Of a stretch of DNA of 32,538 nt, positions 19,811 to 29,933 are shown in pieces. The notes below the pieces were generated by a model, which worked only from the letters and a program-made list of their open reading frames with translations, had not been told where the DNA came from and searched no databases. Position 1 is the first letter of the stretch. Every line of letters starts with the position of its first letter. The stretch is from Clostridiales bacterium DTU033 (GTDB lineage Bacteria > Bacillota > Clostridia > Oscillospirales > Acutalibacteraceae): assembly GCA_001513365.1 (NCBI GenBank), contig LFTH01000081.1, positions 840 to 33,377 on the forward strand, given 5' to 3'. The translations under genes and the position numbers were made by a program.

Positions 19811-19885
19811 ACCGACACATCCTTTCGGCGTCAGTATAGCACGGCGGCGGCCGGCGGTTTGCCGAAATTTGGCTGTCGCAAAGAA

Positions 19886-20623
19886 CTATTTCAGCGGCTC
19901 TTTTTTTATCTTAGCGGTGTTTCTGGGGTATTTTGCGGGAGTCGGGGCTGTCTTGTCGAATACAATCAGCCGCCTTTCCATCAATTCGCCGTCGAGTTCC
20001 ATCTGAAGCCGCCTGATTTCGGAAAGCTCCGCGCCCAATACGGCGGCGGCACGAGATACGCTTTTTGCCTCAACCTCCCCTTCCGGGCCCTTCATTGAGA
20101 TAAACCGCCCTCCTGGTTTTACAAAGGGAATACAGTATTCGCATAATACCGGCAGGTTGGCGACCGCCCGCGCCGCGGCGACGTCGAAAGCCTCCCTTAA
20201 ATCGGGGTCGCGGGCCGCGAGCTCGGCCCTGCCGTGGACCAGGTCGGCGGGCAGTTCAAGCCGCCTGCACAGCTCCTTTAAATACACTATCCGTTTGTTC
20301 ATAGAGTCAAGAAGGGTCAGCCTGACATCCGGCCGCACCAGAGCGACAGGAATTCCCGGATAGCCCGCGCCGGTGCCCACGTCAATCAGGGCAATCCCCC
20401 GTTTTGGCAGAAGGGGTGCCAGCGTCAGACTGTCCGCAAAATGCTTTACCGCAATCTCCCGCGGGTCGGCAATCGCGGTCAGATTGATTTTTTCATTCCA
20501 TTCCAGCATGGTTTCTGCAACCAGCTCAAAACGGTCAAGGCACGCCTCGTCAAGGGTTATTCCGATTGCCGCGGCCTGCTCCAACAGCAGCCCGCGGTCA
20601 AAACTGCCGCTCATAAAACCCAT
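19886..20623 (-). CDS. rsmG: 16S rRNA (guanine527-N7)-methyltransferase
   Basis: WNEKINLTAIADPREIAVKHFADSLT, IDVGTGAGYPGIPVAL, DSMNKRIVYLKEL, ARAVANLPVLCEYCIPFVKPGG. Confidence 0.95.
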   Translation of the reverse strand: MGFMSGSFDRGLLLEQAAAIGITLDEACLDRFELVAETMLEWNEKINLTAIADPREIAVKHFADSLTLAPLLPKRGIALIDVGTGAGYPGIPVALVRPDVRLTLLDSMNKRIVYLKELCRRLELPADLVHGRAELAARDPDLREAFDVAAARAVANLPVLCEYCIPFVKPGGRFISMKGPEGEVEAKSVSRAAAVLGAELSEIRRLQMELDGELMERRLIVFDKTAPTPAKYPRNTAKIKKEPLK

Positions 20624-20626
20624 CCC

Positions 20627-22525
20627 CTAACTTTCGCTGTTTTCGGCTCTGCCGCGGCTGCCCAGCCAGACGACCAGCACCGACAAATCGGCCGGGCTGA
20701 CCCCGCTGATACGGGACGCCTGCCCCAGATTCGCCGGCCGTATTCTGTTCAGCTTTTCCTGCGCCTCTTTCCGCAGCCCTTTTATTTCGGAATAATCAAT
20801 CCCGTCCGGCAGCAGGCGGCTTTCAAGCCTTCTCAGTTCGTCAATTGCGGCCCGCTGCCGCCGGATGTACCCCTCGTATTTTATTTCGACCTCGATTTGC
20901 TCGCGCACCATCGGGTCAAGCTCCGGCCTTTGGCTGTCCACCGGCGCGAGCTTCTGATAATCCAGCTGCGGGCGCCTTAACAAATCCTCCAGCCTGACCC
21001 CGGTGCTCACAGGAGTTGTTTCACATGAAACAAGCAGCCGGTTCAGTTGCTCGGTCGGCGGCAGAACAGTCTCCTTAAGCCGTTTGCGCTCCCGCTTTTT
21101 TGCCTCCTGCCTTTGGCGGAAATTCTCCCATCTCAAGTCGTCCACCAGCCCGACCCGCCTGCCGATTGGGGTGAGCCGCTCGTCCGCGTTGTCCTGCCGC
21201 AGGACCAGCCGGTATTCGGAACGGGAGGTCATTATCCTGTACGGGTCGCTGCAGCCCTTTGTAACAAGGTCGTCAATCAGGGTGCCGATATAGCTGGAGG
21301 CGCGGTCAAGTATCATCGGCGGGCGGCCGAGGATTTTAAGCGCCGCGTTTATGCCGGCTACCAGCCCCTGAGCCGCGGCCTCCTCATAGCCGGAGCTGCC
21401 GTTGAACTGTCCGGCGCCGTACAGCCCCGGATAATCCATGAATTCAAGGGTGGCCGAAAGCTGCAGCGGGTCGCAGCAGTCATATTCGATTGCATAAGCC
21501 GGCCGCATGATTTTGACATTCTCAAGTCCGGGAATGGTGCGGTAAAATTCAAGCTGGACGTCCACCGGCAGGGAGGAAGAAAGCCCCTGCAGATACATTT
21601 CCTCGGTGTGCAGCCCGCACGGCTCGATAAACACCTGATGTCTTTCCTTGTCCGCGAACCTTACCACCTTGTCCTCGATACTGGGGCAGTAGCGAGTGCC
21701 GACCCATCTGACCCTGCCCCCGTACATCGGGGAGCGGGAAAGGTTTTTCTCTATTATCTCCTTTGTCTTTCGGGTGGTCCATGTGATATGGCAGTCCACC
21801 CTGTTTTCGAGCTTTTCCTTAGTCTCAAACGAAAAGGGGATAACCGGCTCCTCGCCCGGCTGCCGCTCTGTCTTTGAAAAATCAATGCTGGAGCGCAGGG
21901 CGCGCGCGGGGGTGCCGGTCTTGAAACGGCGGATTGAAATCCCAAGCTCCGACAGGGACCGGGTAAGCCTGTTGGCGGCGAACATCCCGTCCGGCCCGCT
22001 TTCATAGACTAAATCCCCGATATAGATTTTGCCGCCGAGATAAGTCCCGGAGGCTATGATTACGGCTTTGGCGATGTATTCGGTTTCAAGGTGGGTCAGC
22101 AGCCGCCAGCGTTCGCCGAGGCGCTCGATTTTAACCACTTCAGCCTGCTGAATGTCAAGGTTTTCGGTGGTCTCCAGCCTGTATTTCATGTATTTCGAGT
22201 ATTCGCGCCGGTCAATCTGCGCTCTCAGGGAATGCACCGCCGGCCCCTTGCCGCGGTTGAGCATCCTGCACTGGATAAGGTTAGCGTCGGCCGCAACCCC
22301 CATCTCCCCGCCGAGCGCGTCAATCTCGCGCACCAGATGGCCCTTTGCGGTGCCCCCGATTGACGGGTTGCACGGCATATTCCCGATTGAATCGAGATTG
22401 ATTGTGAATATCACGGTGGCGCAGCCCAGCCGCGCCGCGGCGAGCGCCGCTTCAACCCCGGCATGTCCGGCGCCTATCACCGCAACATCATATTCTCCCG
22501 CAATATATCCCATTTGCCTGTTCAC
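20627..22525 (-). CDS. mnmG: tRNA uridine-5-carboxymethylaminomethyl modification enzyme MnmG (GidA)
   Basis: [60 protein letters not shown]-type FAD domain, [24 protein letters not shown]. Confidence 0.97.
   Translation of the reverse strand: MNRQMGYIAGEYDVAVIGAGHAGVEAALAAARLGCATVIFTINLDSIGNMPCNPSIGGTAKGHLVREIDALGGEMGVAADANLIQCRMLNRGKGPAVHSLRAQIDRREYSKYMKYRLETTENLDIQQAEVVKIERLGERWRLLTHLETEYIAKAVIIASGTYLGGKIYIGDLVYESGPDGMFAANRLTRSLSELGISIRRFKTGTPARALRSSIDFSKTERQPGEEPVIPFSFETKEKLENRVDCHITWTTRKTKEIIEKNLSRSPMYGGRVRWVGTRYCPSIEDKVVRFADKERHQVFIEPCGLHTEEMYLQGLSSSLPVDVQLEFYRTIPGLENVKIMRPAYAIEYDCCDPLQLSATLEFMDYPGLYGAGQFNGSSGYEEAAAQGLVAGINAALKILGRPPMILDRASSYIGTLIDDLVTKGCSDPYRIMTSRSEYRLVLRQDNADERLTPIGRRVGLVDDLRWENFRQRQEAKKRERKRLKETVLPPTEQLNRLLVSCETTPVSTGVRLEDLLRRPQLDYQKLAPVDSQRPELDPMVREQIEVEIKYEGYIRRQRAAIDELRRLESRLLPDGIDYSEIKGLRKEAQEKLNRIRPANLGQASRISGVSPADLSVLVVWLGSRGRAENSES
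21017..21032. promoter_or_regulatory. Second parS-like site, inside the mnmG coding sequence
   Basis: TGTTTCACATGAAACA, 15/16 to parS consensus and the exact reverse complement of the 18897-18912 site. Encodes VSCET within MnmG. Confidence 0.88.
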
Positions 22526-22542
22526 TTCCCGAAAATCCCAGT

Positions 22543-23910
22543 TTATTTGCCGACGCAGAACCGCTCGAATATCCTGTCCACAACCGTCTCGGTGGCTCGC
22601 TCGCCGGTCAGCTCCAGCAGCGCGTCAATCGCGCCGTCTATACACACCCCGACCGCGTCAAGGGTGATTGACTCCCTGATTGCCTGCCGCGCCTCTTTAA
22701 TGCATTCAAGGCTTCTGACCACGCACAGCCGCTGCCGCTCGGTCGAAAGGATTGGCTCGTTATCGCTGAGCGCGGCAACCCCGGTTATTTCGCCGAGCGC
22801 CTTCTCAAGCTCTTCAAGCCCCTCCCCGGTTTCCGCCGACATTAATACCGTGTGTTTAAATTTATTCTTAATATACTCTGTGTTTATAATAATTCCCTTG
22901 TCCTTTTTATTGATTACCGCAATCGAGGTCTGCCGCGAGCTTTTTTCGGCCAATTCGCAATCGTCCTCGGTCAGTGGTTCGGAGCCGTCGAACACCGCGA
23001 TAACCAGCGCGGCGCGCTCAAGCCGGCTTTCCGCCCGCCCGACACCGATGGACTCCACGCTGTCGTCGGTCTTGCGCAACCCCGCGGTATCGGCAAGGCG
23101 CAGGATTATATCCCCAAGCCTTACGGTTTCCTCAACAATATCCCTTGTAGTGCCGGCGACCGGGGTTACAATGCTGCGCTCGTGCCCCGCGAGCAGGTTC
23201 ATCAGGGTCGACTTACCGACATTCGGCCGGCCGACGATTACGGTGTCAATCCCTTCACGCACTACTTTCCCCGCGTCGAATTTGTCGAGCAGGTTATTAA
23301 GGGTTTCTTCGGCTTTTTTCAGGGTCTTATCCAGCGCGCCGCTTTCAAGCTCAGGTATGTCGTCGTCCGGAAAATCCACATACGCGGACAGGTTGGCGGC
23401 GGCAGTGGTCAGTTCGTCAAGCACCGTCTCCATTTTCCTGTAAAGCGCACCTTCCCGCACCGCGAGCGCGGATTTGGCCGCAAGCCGGCTGTTCGCGGTG
23501 ATAAGGTCCATCACCGCCTCGGCGCCGGTGAGGTCGATTTTTCCGTTTACAAAAGCCCTTTTGGTAAACTCGCCCGGCTGCGCCGGAACGGCGCCTGCCG
23601 AAAACGCGGCGCGCAGGGTGCGCTGCAGAAGGTACGGCCCGCCGTGGCAGGATAGCTCGACCACGTCTTCGCCCGTATAGCTGTGAGGGGCGCGGAAGAC
23701 AAGCGCCACGCACTCGTCAATATCGCCGTCGGCGTCAAACACCCATCCGTACATCGCGGTATAGCCCGGCGCGTCTTCAAGGGCGCGTTTTTTGGAGGCG
23801 GGGCGGAATATCCGGCCGGCCACTTCGATTGCCCTGTCACCTGATATCCGCACCACTCCTATTCCCGCCGGCGCGACGGCGGTTGAGATTGCTGCTATAA
23901 CCCTGTCCAT
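22543..23910 (-). CDS. mnmE: tRNA modification GTPase MnmE (TrmE)
   Basis: [45 protein letters not shown]-terminal FERFCVGK. Start set at MDRVIAA (the track ORF extends to 24057). Confidence 0.97.
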   Translation of the reverse strand: MDRVIAAISTAVAPAGIGVVRISGDRAIEVAGRIFRPASKKRALEDAPGYTAMYGWVFDADGDIDECVALVFRAPHSYTGEDVVELSCHGGPYLLQRTLRAAFSAGAVPAQPGEFTKRAFVNGKIDLTGAEAVMDLITANSRLAAKSALAVREGALYRKMETVLDELTTAAANLSAYVDFPDDDIPELESGALDKTLKKAEETLNNLLDKFDAGKVVREGIDTVIVGRPNVGKSTLMNLLAGHERSIVTPVAGTTRDIVEETVRLGDIILRLADTAGLRKTDDSVESIGVGRAESRLERAALVIAVFDGSEPLTEDDCELAEKSSRQTSIAVINKKDKGIIINTEYIKNKFKHTVLMSAETGEGLEELEKALGEITGVAALSDNEPILSTERQRLCVVRSLECIKEARQAIRESITLDAVGVCIDGAIDALLELTGERATETVVDRIFERFCVGK

Positions 23911-24032
23911 TGCCTCTCCCTCTTGCATTTTCAGCGCTGTGATAAAAAACCGCTGACCGGAACCGCGGACAACTGCCTTCCGGCACTTGTCCGGGTCGGG
24001 CAGCGACCCTTCTGTCTTGGGATTGTCATATA

Positions 24033-24767
24033 TTATTCTGTATCCGGCATATCCCAATTATGCCAGACATTCTGCACGTCGTCGTTGTCTTCAAGCATAT
24101 CGAGGAGCTTTTCCATTTTCGCGGCCAGTTCGGGGTCCTCGATGGTGTTGTAAACATCGGGGAGCTGCTGGATTTCGGCCGACAGAAAAGCATACCCCTT
24201 TTCTTCAAGCCGGTCGCGCACCTGAGAAAAATCGTCGGGTTCGGTCAGGATTTCAAAAACCCCGTCCTCGACCGAGAAATCGGACGCGCCCGCCTCCAGA
24301 GCGTCTTCCATCACTCTGTCCTCGTCAAGCCCGCCGGCTTCAATCGCGATTACCCCTTTTCTGCTGAACATGTAGCTTACGCAGCCGGTGGTGCCGAGGT
24401 TGCCGCCGCACTTGTCGAAGTAATGGCGCAAATCCCCTGCGGTGCGGTTTCTGTTGTCGGTCAGTGCCTCCACAATCACCGCAATCCCGCCGGGGCCGTA
24501 TCCCTCGTACAGGATTGTCTCGTAATTGTCCGAACTGCTGTCCCCAAGGGCTTTTTTGATAATCCTCTCTATATTCTCATTCGGAACGTTGTTGGCTTTG
24601 GCTTTGGCAATGCAGTCGCGCAGTTTGGAGTTGGCGGCGGGGTCGGCGCCGCCCTGCCGGACCGCGACAGCGAGCTCGCGCCCGATTTTGGTGAATATTT
24701 TGGCGCGCTGGCTGTCGGTCTTTTCCTTTTTGCGTTTTATATTGTTCCATTTAGAATGGCCGGCCAT
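24033..24767 (-). CDS. yebC: YebC/PmpR-family translational/transcriptional regulator
   Basis: [80 protein letters not shown]. Start corrected from the track ORF (24869). Confidence 0.96.
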   Translation of the reverse strand: MAGHSKWNNIKRKKEKTDSQRAKIFTKIGRELAVAVRQGGADPAANSKLRDCIAKAKANNVPNENIERIIKKALGDSSSDNYETILYEGYGPGGIAVIVEALTDNRNRTAGDLRHYFDKCGGNLGTTGCVSYMFSRKGVIAIEAGGLDEDRVMEDALEAGASDFSVEDGVFEILTEPDDFSQVRDRLEEKGYAFLSAEIQQLPDVYNTIEDPELAAKMEKLLDMLEDNDDVQNVWHNWDMPDTE

Positions 24768-24808
24768 AATATGCTCTCCTTTGATTATACAGCTTATATC
24801 CGCAGAAT

Positions 24809-24837
24809 AATATATCACATTTGCCTGCGGTTGGCAA
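24809..24837 (-). promoter_or_regulatory. Putative sigma-A promoter for yebC
   Basis: Minus strand TTGCCA (plus 24832-24837) - 17 bp - TATATT (plus 24809-24814), with TG extension. Confidence 0.6.
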
Positions 24838-24874
24838 CATTCCGCCTTCGCCCGGCAACCCCTGCCCAAAACCT

Positions 24875-24902
24875 AAAAAAGCATGCCGGCGCATGCTTTT
24901 TT
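24875..24902 (-). terminator. Terminator downstream of the 192-aa membrane protein gene
   Basis: Perfect aaaaaagcatgc-cggc-gcatgctttttt hairpin. Confidence 0.8.
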
Positions 24903-24910
24903 AATCCGGT

Positions 24911-25489
24911 TTATTGGTTTTCCCTCTGTTTTCTTATTCTCTCCCTTATCGAGCGCTTCGGCTTCGGCTTTTCCTGCTGCGCCGCGCCCGGGTCGTCAAG
25001 GCTTCTGAACAGCGGCTGGCCGGACAAATCGTACCCGTTTTTTCCCTCACGCGAGCGGGAATATGCTTTTTCAAGCTGCCTGTCGGCGAGCCACGCGACC
25101 AGCATGAACAGCGAGACCCCCGCAATCCCGATATGGCGCCAAACCAGCTTCCATGTGGTCAGGCCGACCGTGCCGGTCGCGCTGACCGACGGGGGGAACT
25201 GCCTGCCGAGCTCAAGCGCCACCATCAGCATAACCGCCGAGGCGACCACCGATACTATCAGCCCGATATACTTGCGCTTTGCCAGCGCCGCGAACAGGAT
25301 TACCGCCGCCAGCATTAAAATGGTGGCGGCAATCAGGGGTATCGGGCTGACCGTCCTGCCCCCCTGCCCCGCCTTAATGATATCCGCGTTGCTGCCCATT
25401 ATACCGAACACCGCAAGCACCTGAAACACGGAATACACCATGAGAAGAGCCCACATCAAAAATTTTGAAACAAACGACAGGGTGCGCAT
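24911..25489 (-). CDS. Uncharacterised integral membrane protein (192 aa)
   Basis: Several hydrophobic TM segments and a basic Arg/Lys-rich C-terminus (KPKPKRSIRERIRKQRENQ); minus-strand ORF between gyrA and a good terminator. Confidence 0.7.
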   Translation of the reverse strand: MRTLSFVSKFLMWALLMVYSVFQVLAVFGIMGSNADIIKAGQGGRTVSPIPLIAATILMLAAVILFAALAKRKYIGLIVSVVASAVMLMVALELGRQFPPSVSATGTVGLTTWKLVWRHIGIAGVSLFMLVAWLADRQLEKAYSRSREGKNGYDLSGQPLFRSLDDPGAAQQEKPKPKRSIRERIRKQRENQ

Positions 25490-25532
25490 AACGCCTGCCC
25501 CTTTCTATTCAGATTAGCCGCGGGTTTGCCCC

Positions 25533-28097
25533 TTAAATGTCCTCGTCCTGTTCTTCCGTCTTAACCGTCTCGTTATTATCTGTCTCGTCTTCCTCGTCTC
25601 CCTCACATCTTTGCGGCTGCGGCTTTTCGCCTTCGGGCTGTTCGTCATCCTCTTTCGGGGTGGTTACCAGCGAAACAACCCGCGCCTCCTCGTCCAGCCT
25701 CATTACGATAACCCCTTTGGAGGGCCGGCGGCAGAGCCTGATTTCGCTTGCCGCCATTCTTATGATTACCCCGTCCGAGGCAATCAGGATAACGTCGTCG
25801 TTCAAATCCACCGTCTTGATTGCCGCCACGCAGCCGAACTGCCCGGTATGGTAGTTAATCAGGCCTTTCCCGCCGCGGGACTGTATGCGGTAATCGCCGA
25901 ATTCGCTCAGCCTGCCGAAACCTGTCTCGGAAACGGTCAGCAGGTATTTGCTCTCGTCGCAGACCGACATTCCGATTACCTCGTCGTCCCGCTCAAGCGC
26001 AATCGCCCTGACCCCGCGCGCGGTCCTGCCCATCACCCGCACGTCGTTTTCGTCAAACCGGATTGCCTTGCCCTTGCGGGTCCCGACAATCAGGGTCTGG
26101 TACCCGTCGGTCATCTGCACCCACGCGAGCTCGTCCCCTTCGGCGAGGTCCACCGCTATAATCCCGGTCTTCCGCACGTTCGAGAAGGAGTTCAGCCACG
26201 TCCGTTTTATTATTCCCCTGCGGGTTACCATACAAACATATTTATCCTCGTCGTATTCCGAAACCCGCAGCATTGCCGTAATCTTCTCGCCCGAATCGAG
26301 CGGCAGCAGATTGACGATGTTGGCGCCCTTGGAGGTGCGGCTGCCTTCGGGGACCTCAAAGCATTTCATGCGGTACGCCTTGCCCTTTGAGGTGAAGAAG
26401 ATGATGTAGTCGTGGCTTAAGCAGATAAACATATTCTCCACAATATCCTCGGCGCGGGTGGTAATTCCGGTAATACCCCTGCCGCCGCGGTGCTGGGCTT
26501 TATATACGTCCAGCGACTGCCGCTTGATATAGCCGAACCGGGTCATGGTAATCACGGTTTCCTCAAGCGGTATCAAATCCTCGATATCCACTTCTCCGGA
26601 TACCGGTGAGATTTCGGTCCGCCGTTGGTCCCCGAATTTGTCCTTCAACTTAAGGCAGTCTTCCTTGACTATCTCCCTGACCTTGTTTTCGTCCGCGAGG
26701 ATTGACTTGAGCTCCTCAATCAGCGCCAGCAGTTCATTCAGCTCGTTTTCGATTTTTTCCCGTTCAAGCCCGGAAAGCTGGCCCAGCCGCATTTTTACGA
26801 TTGCGTCGGCCTGCAATTCGTCAAACGAAAACCTCTCCATAAGCCGGGTTTTGGCTGTCGGCACGTCCCTGGACGAACGGATAATGCTTATCACTTCGTC
26901 AATGAAATCGCAGGCGATTTTCAGGGCTTCCCAGATATGGGCGCGCTCCTGCGCCTTCTTCAAATCAAATCTGGTGCGGCGGGTTATCACCTCGCACTGG
27001 AACCTGATGTATTCCTCAAGCATCTGCTTGAGGGTCAGCACCCGCGGCACCCCGTCCACCAGCGCCAGCATAATAACCCCGAAGGTGGTCTGCATCTGGG
27101 TGTAGGAATAAAGCTGGTTGAGCACCACCTGCGGGTTTACGTCCCTGCGAAGCTCAATGACCACCCTCATACCCTCGCGGCTGGAGTGGTCCACCACGTC
27201 GGTAATCCCGTCAATCCTCTTCTCGTCCGACAATTCTATGATGGATTTCACAAGATTAAGTTTGTTCACCTGATAGGGGATTTCGGTAATGATTATCCGG
27301 TATCTGCCGTTTTGGTACTCCTCGATTTCGGCGCGGGCGCGCACGGTTATCTTGCCCTTGCCGGTGGCGTAGGCCGCGCGTATGCCGGCATGGCCCATGA
27401 TAATCCCTCCGGTCGGAAAATCCGGGCCCTTGACGTATTCCATTATCTCATGCATATCGGCGTCCGCATTGTCAATCAACAGGCAGATAGCGTCGATAAT
27501 CTCGCTTAAATTGTGGGGGGGTATGTTGGTCGCCATCCCGACCGCAATGCCGGTGGAGCCGTTGACAAGCAGGTTCGGGAAACGGGAGGGCAGCACAACC
27601 GGCTCTTTCAGGCGGTCATCATAGTTGTTCTGGAAATCCACCGTATCTTTTTCGATGTCCGCGAGCATGTCGAGGGACATCTTGCTCATCCGCGCCTCGG
27701 TGTATCTGTAGGCGGCCGCTGGATGCCCGTCAATCGAGCCGAAGTTTCCGTGCCCGTCAATCAGCGGGTAGCGCAGCGAGAAATCCTGCGCCATCCTCAC
27801 CAGCGCGTCGTAAACCGACGCGTCCCCGTGCGGATGGTACCGACCCAGAACCGAGCCCACCGTGTCCGCGCACTTGCGGTAGGGCTTGTCCGGGGTGAGC
27901 CCGTTCTCGTACATTGTGTATAATATCCTGCGGTGGACAGGCTTCAGCCCGTCGCGGGCGTCGGGAAGGGCCCGCGAAATAATCACCGACATCGAATATT
28001 CAAGGAAGCTTTTTTTCATCTCCTTTTCAAGGTCCACGCTGATTATTCTGGCTTCCTGCTTGTTTTCCGGTTTTTCCGTCCTGTTGAGCTCGTCCAT
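25533..28097 (-). CDS. gyrA: DNA gyrase subunit A
   Basis: YSMSVIISRALPDARDGLKPVHRRILY, catalytic Tyr motif AAYRYTEARMS, GyrA-box QHRGGRG; very acidic C-terminal tail. Confidence 0.96.
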   Translation of the reverse strand: MDELNRTEKPENKQEARIISVDLEKEMKKSFLEYSMSVIISRALPDARDGLKPVHRRILYTMYENGLTPDKPYRKCADTVGSVLGRYHPHGDASVYDALVRMAQDFSLRYPLIDGHGNFGSIDGHPAAAYRYTEARMSKMSLDMLADIEKDTVDFQNNYDDRLKEPVVLPSRFPNLLVNGSTGIAVGMATNIPPHNLSEIIDAICLLIDNADADMHEIMEYVKGPDFPTGGIIMGHAGIRAAYATGKGKITVRARAEIEEYQNGRYRIIITEIPYQVNKLNLVKSIIELSDEKRIDGITDVVDHSSREGMRVVIELRRDVNPQVVLNQLYSYTQMQTTFGVIMLALVDGVPRVLTLKQMLEEYIRFQCEVITRRTRFDLKKAQERAHIWEALKIACDFIDEVISIIRSSRDVPTAKTRLMERFSFDELQADAIVKMRLGQLSGLEREKIENELNELLALIEELKSILADENKVREIVKEDCLKLKDKFGDQRRTEISPVSGEVDIEDLIPLEETVITMTRFGYIKRQSLDVYKAQHRGGRGITGITTRAEDIVENMFICLSHDYIIFFTSKGKAYRMKCFEVPEGSRTSKGANIVNLLPLDSGEKITAMLRVSEYDEDKYVCMVTRRGIIKRTWLNSFSNVRKTGIIAVDLAEGDELAWVQMTDGYQTLIVGTRKGKAIRFDENDVRVMGRTARGVRAIALERDDEVIGMSVCDESKYLLTVSETGFGRLSEFGDYRIQSRGGKGLINYHTGQFGCVAAIKTVDLNDDVILIASDGVIIRMAASEIRLCRRPSKGVIVMRLDEEARVVSLVTTPKEDDEQPEGEKPQPQRCEGDEEDETDNNETVKTEEQDEDI

Positions 28098-28136
28098 ACT
28101 GAGAAACCATGCCTTTCAACTTAATCTCAATAAAAT

Positions 28137-29315
28137 CTATTGGTCATTTTTCTTTTTGTAATGGCTGTTGATGAATTCTAAAAGCCCGCTTAAATCGCCG
28201 ACACAGCGTTTCGGTATCCGGATGAATATCGCCTTTGAGTAAAAATCAAGGCTGTCGGGCCGCTCGACCGCCCGGGTGATTGAGCCCCATTTAACCGCCG
28301 CCCGCCGGCCGCCGCCGGCGGCTTTCAGCGTTATGCCCTCTTCGGTAAAACACGCGGTCAGCCGCGCCTGCGGCAGGCTGTCGTACAGCCTTGCCGAGCG
28401 GGTTTTTGCGCTGTACAGGTTAAACCCGATTAGCCCGGCGTTGAAAATAACATACGCGGCAATCCCCACCCAAAAGCTGAATAACAGCCACAGCATCAGC
28501 GCCGAAATCAAGGACATCACGCTGAAAAAGGGCAGGAACTTCAGATAATTCCGCAGCGCGGAGTCCGCCGCGATTTTTACGAATTCTTCGCGGGTATAGC
28601 TGACCTCAACCGTTATCGCGTCTTCTTCCTCTTTGTCCGGCTCAAAAGCTCCGGTTTCGGGGCGGACGATGTGCTCTTTGGCCGCGGGCTCAAAACTGCT
28701 TATAATCTGCTGGCGGGGCACCGGCACCGCCGCGAACACCGCCCGCCTCACCGCCTCGGCGTCGTCCGGCGTCAGGCAGCGCGAGGGCAGCACGATATGC
28801 GGCTTGAGCGGAGCTGAGATTATCATCATCTCCCGCGTCTCGATGTAAGAGGCCTGCGGCAGAGCAATGCTCGCAACCGCGCCGCTGTCGTTCCTCTTTT
28901 CAATCCTGTCGGGATAGACCGAAACCGTCCCGTAATACCCCTGCCCGCTTTGCAGGGTCAAATCATAGGTATTCTGGGCCGCGCTCTTTATCCGGTACGA
29001 AAAACTGAAGGCCGCAATCGCCGAGGACGCGGCGAAAAACACCAGCATCATGGCGTTGACCGGGTCAACCCTGTTGTAATAAATAATGTCCACTAAAATC
29101 ATGGACAGGCTGATAACCCCGAACGCCAGCAAAAACCCGTACCGGCTTTTTTGAAAGCTCAGCGCGCCGCCCTGCCTTGAGACAAGCATGTTGAACCTGA
29201 CAAACTCGTCGCGGCTGATATCAACCGGAAACGCGGCCAGAGGCTGCCCGTTTTCCTCTCTTTCTTCAAAACCGTTTTGCCGGTTATTGTTTTCCTGATT
29301 GTTGAAATCGCTCAT
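28137..29315 (-). CDS. Membrane protein with two tandem YcxB-like modules
   Basis: Two repeats of (acidic beta start - two TM - C-terminal PH-like beta domain ending in PSRCL/PKRCV): FPVDISRDEFVRFNMLVSRQ...HIVLPSRCLTPDDAEAVRRAVF and VEVSYTREEFVKIAADSAL...IFIRIPKRCVGDLSGLLEFIN. Confidence 0.65.
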   Translation of the reverse strand: MSDFNNQENNNRQNGFEEREENGQPLAAFPVDISRDEFVRFNMLVSRQGGALSFQKSRYGFLLAFGVISLSMILVDIIYYNRVDPVNAMMLVFFAASSAIAAFSFSYRIKSAAQNTYDLTLQSGQGYYGTVSVYPDRIEKRNDSGAVASIALPQASYIETREMMIISAPLKPHIVLPSRCLTPDDAEAVRRAVFAAVPVPRQQIISSFEPAAKEHIVRPETGAFEPDKEEEDAITVEVSYTREEFVKIAADSALRNYLKFLPFFSVMSLISALMLWLLFSFWVGIAAYVIFNAGLIGFNLYSAKTRSARLYDSLPQARLTACFTEEGITLKAAGGGRRAAVKWGSITRAVERPDSLDFYSKAIFIRIPKRCVGDLSGLLEFINSHYKKKNDQ

Positions 29316-29338
29316 TATTATACTCCCTGTAAATCAGG

Positions 29339-29878
29339 CTATTTTATTTCGGCGGCGGGCGCGTGCTTTTCCAGTATCCCGCGCAGCAGTTCCGCCTGCT
29401 CCTGCGACAGCAGGCGTTTTGGCACGCAGATATTCAATTCCCGCCCGACCGACATTCTGATAAGCGACGGGGTCTCAATCCAGCCGGTAACCCTTGAAAT
29501 CGGGATTTCCCCCTGTATCCGGCCGTTGCTGATTCTGACCCTGTCGTCGCTGAAGACGTAAGCAGTCGCGAAATGTAGGTCCTCTTTTTCGTTATATTCC
29601 CGCGCGGCCGCGGCTTTATTGAGTACCGGGCCGATAAACCCGTCGTACAAAGCCAGAAAAACTCCGAGCAACACAAGGCAGACCGCCGCGGGCGCGGAGA
29701 GCATAACAAGCCGTCCGAAAAACAGCCCCGCAATCCCCAGCGCCGCAAGCAGTGCACCTGCCGCGGTGATTGCCGGCGAGTATTTCGCGCGCAGTTTTTG
29801 CTTGACCATCGCCTGCGCGTGGATATATTCGTCCTTGGTAACCAGAACGCTCAGGGATATCTGTGTCGCCTGTTCCAT
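29339..29878 (-). CDS. YcxB-like membrane protein
   Basis: LSVLVTKDEYIHAQAMVKQKLR, TM region, ICVPKRLLSQEQAELLRGILEK; same module layout as its neighbours. Confidence 0.62.
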   Translation of the reverse strand: MEQATQISLSVLVTKDEYIHAQAMVKQKLRAKYSPAITAAGALLAALGIAGLFFGRLVMLSAPAAVCLVLLGVFLALYDGFIGPVLNKAAAAREYNEKEDLHFATAYVFSDDRVRISNGRIQGEIPISRVTGWIETPSLIRMSVGRELNICVPKRLLSQEQAELLRGILEKHAPAAEIK

Positions 29879-29933
29879 TCTGCAGCTTCCTTTCAGGTTA
29901 TATTATGCTGCCGAAGCCGGCGGCGATTAGGGA

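Noticed and set aside
24060-25424. 454-aa plus-strand ORF spanning yebC, a terminator and the membrane protein gene
   Set aside because: Crosses two well-supported opposite-strand genes and a terminator; no recognisable motifs.
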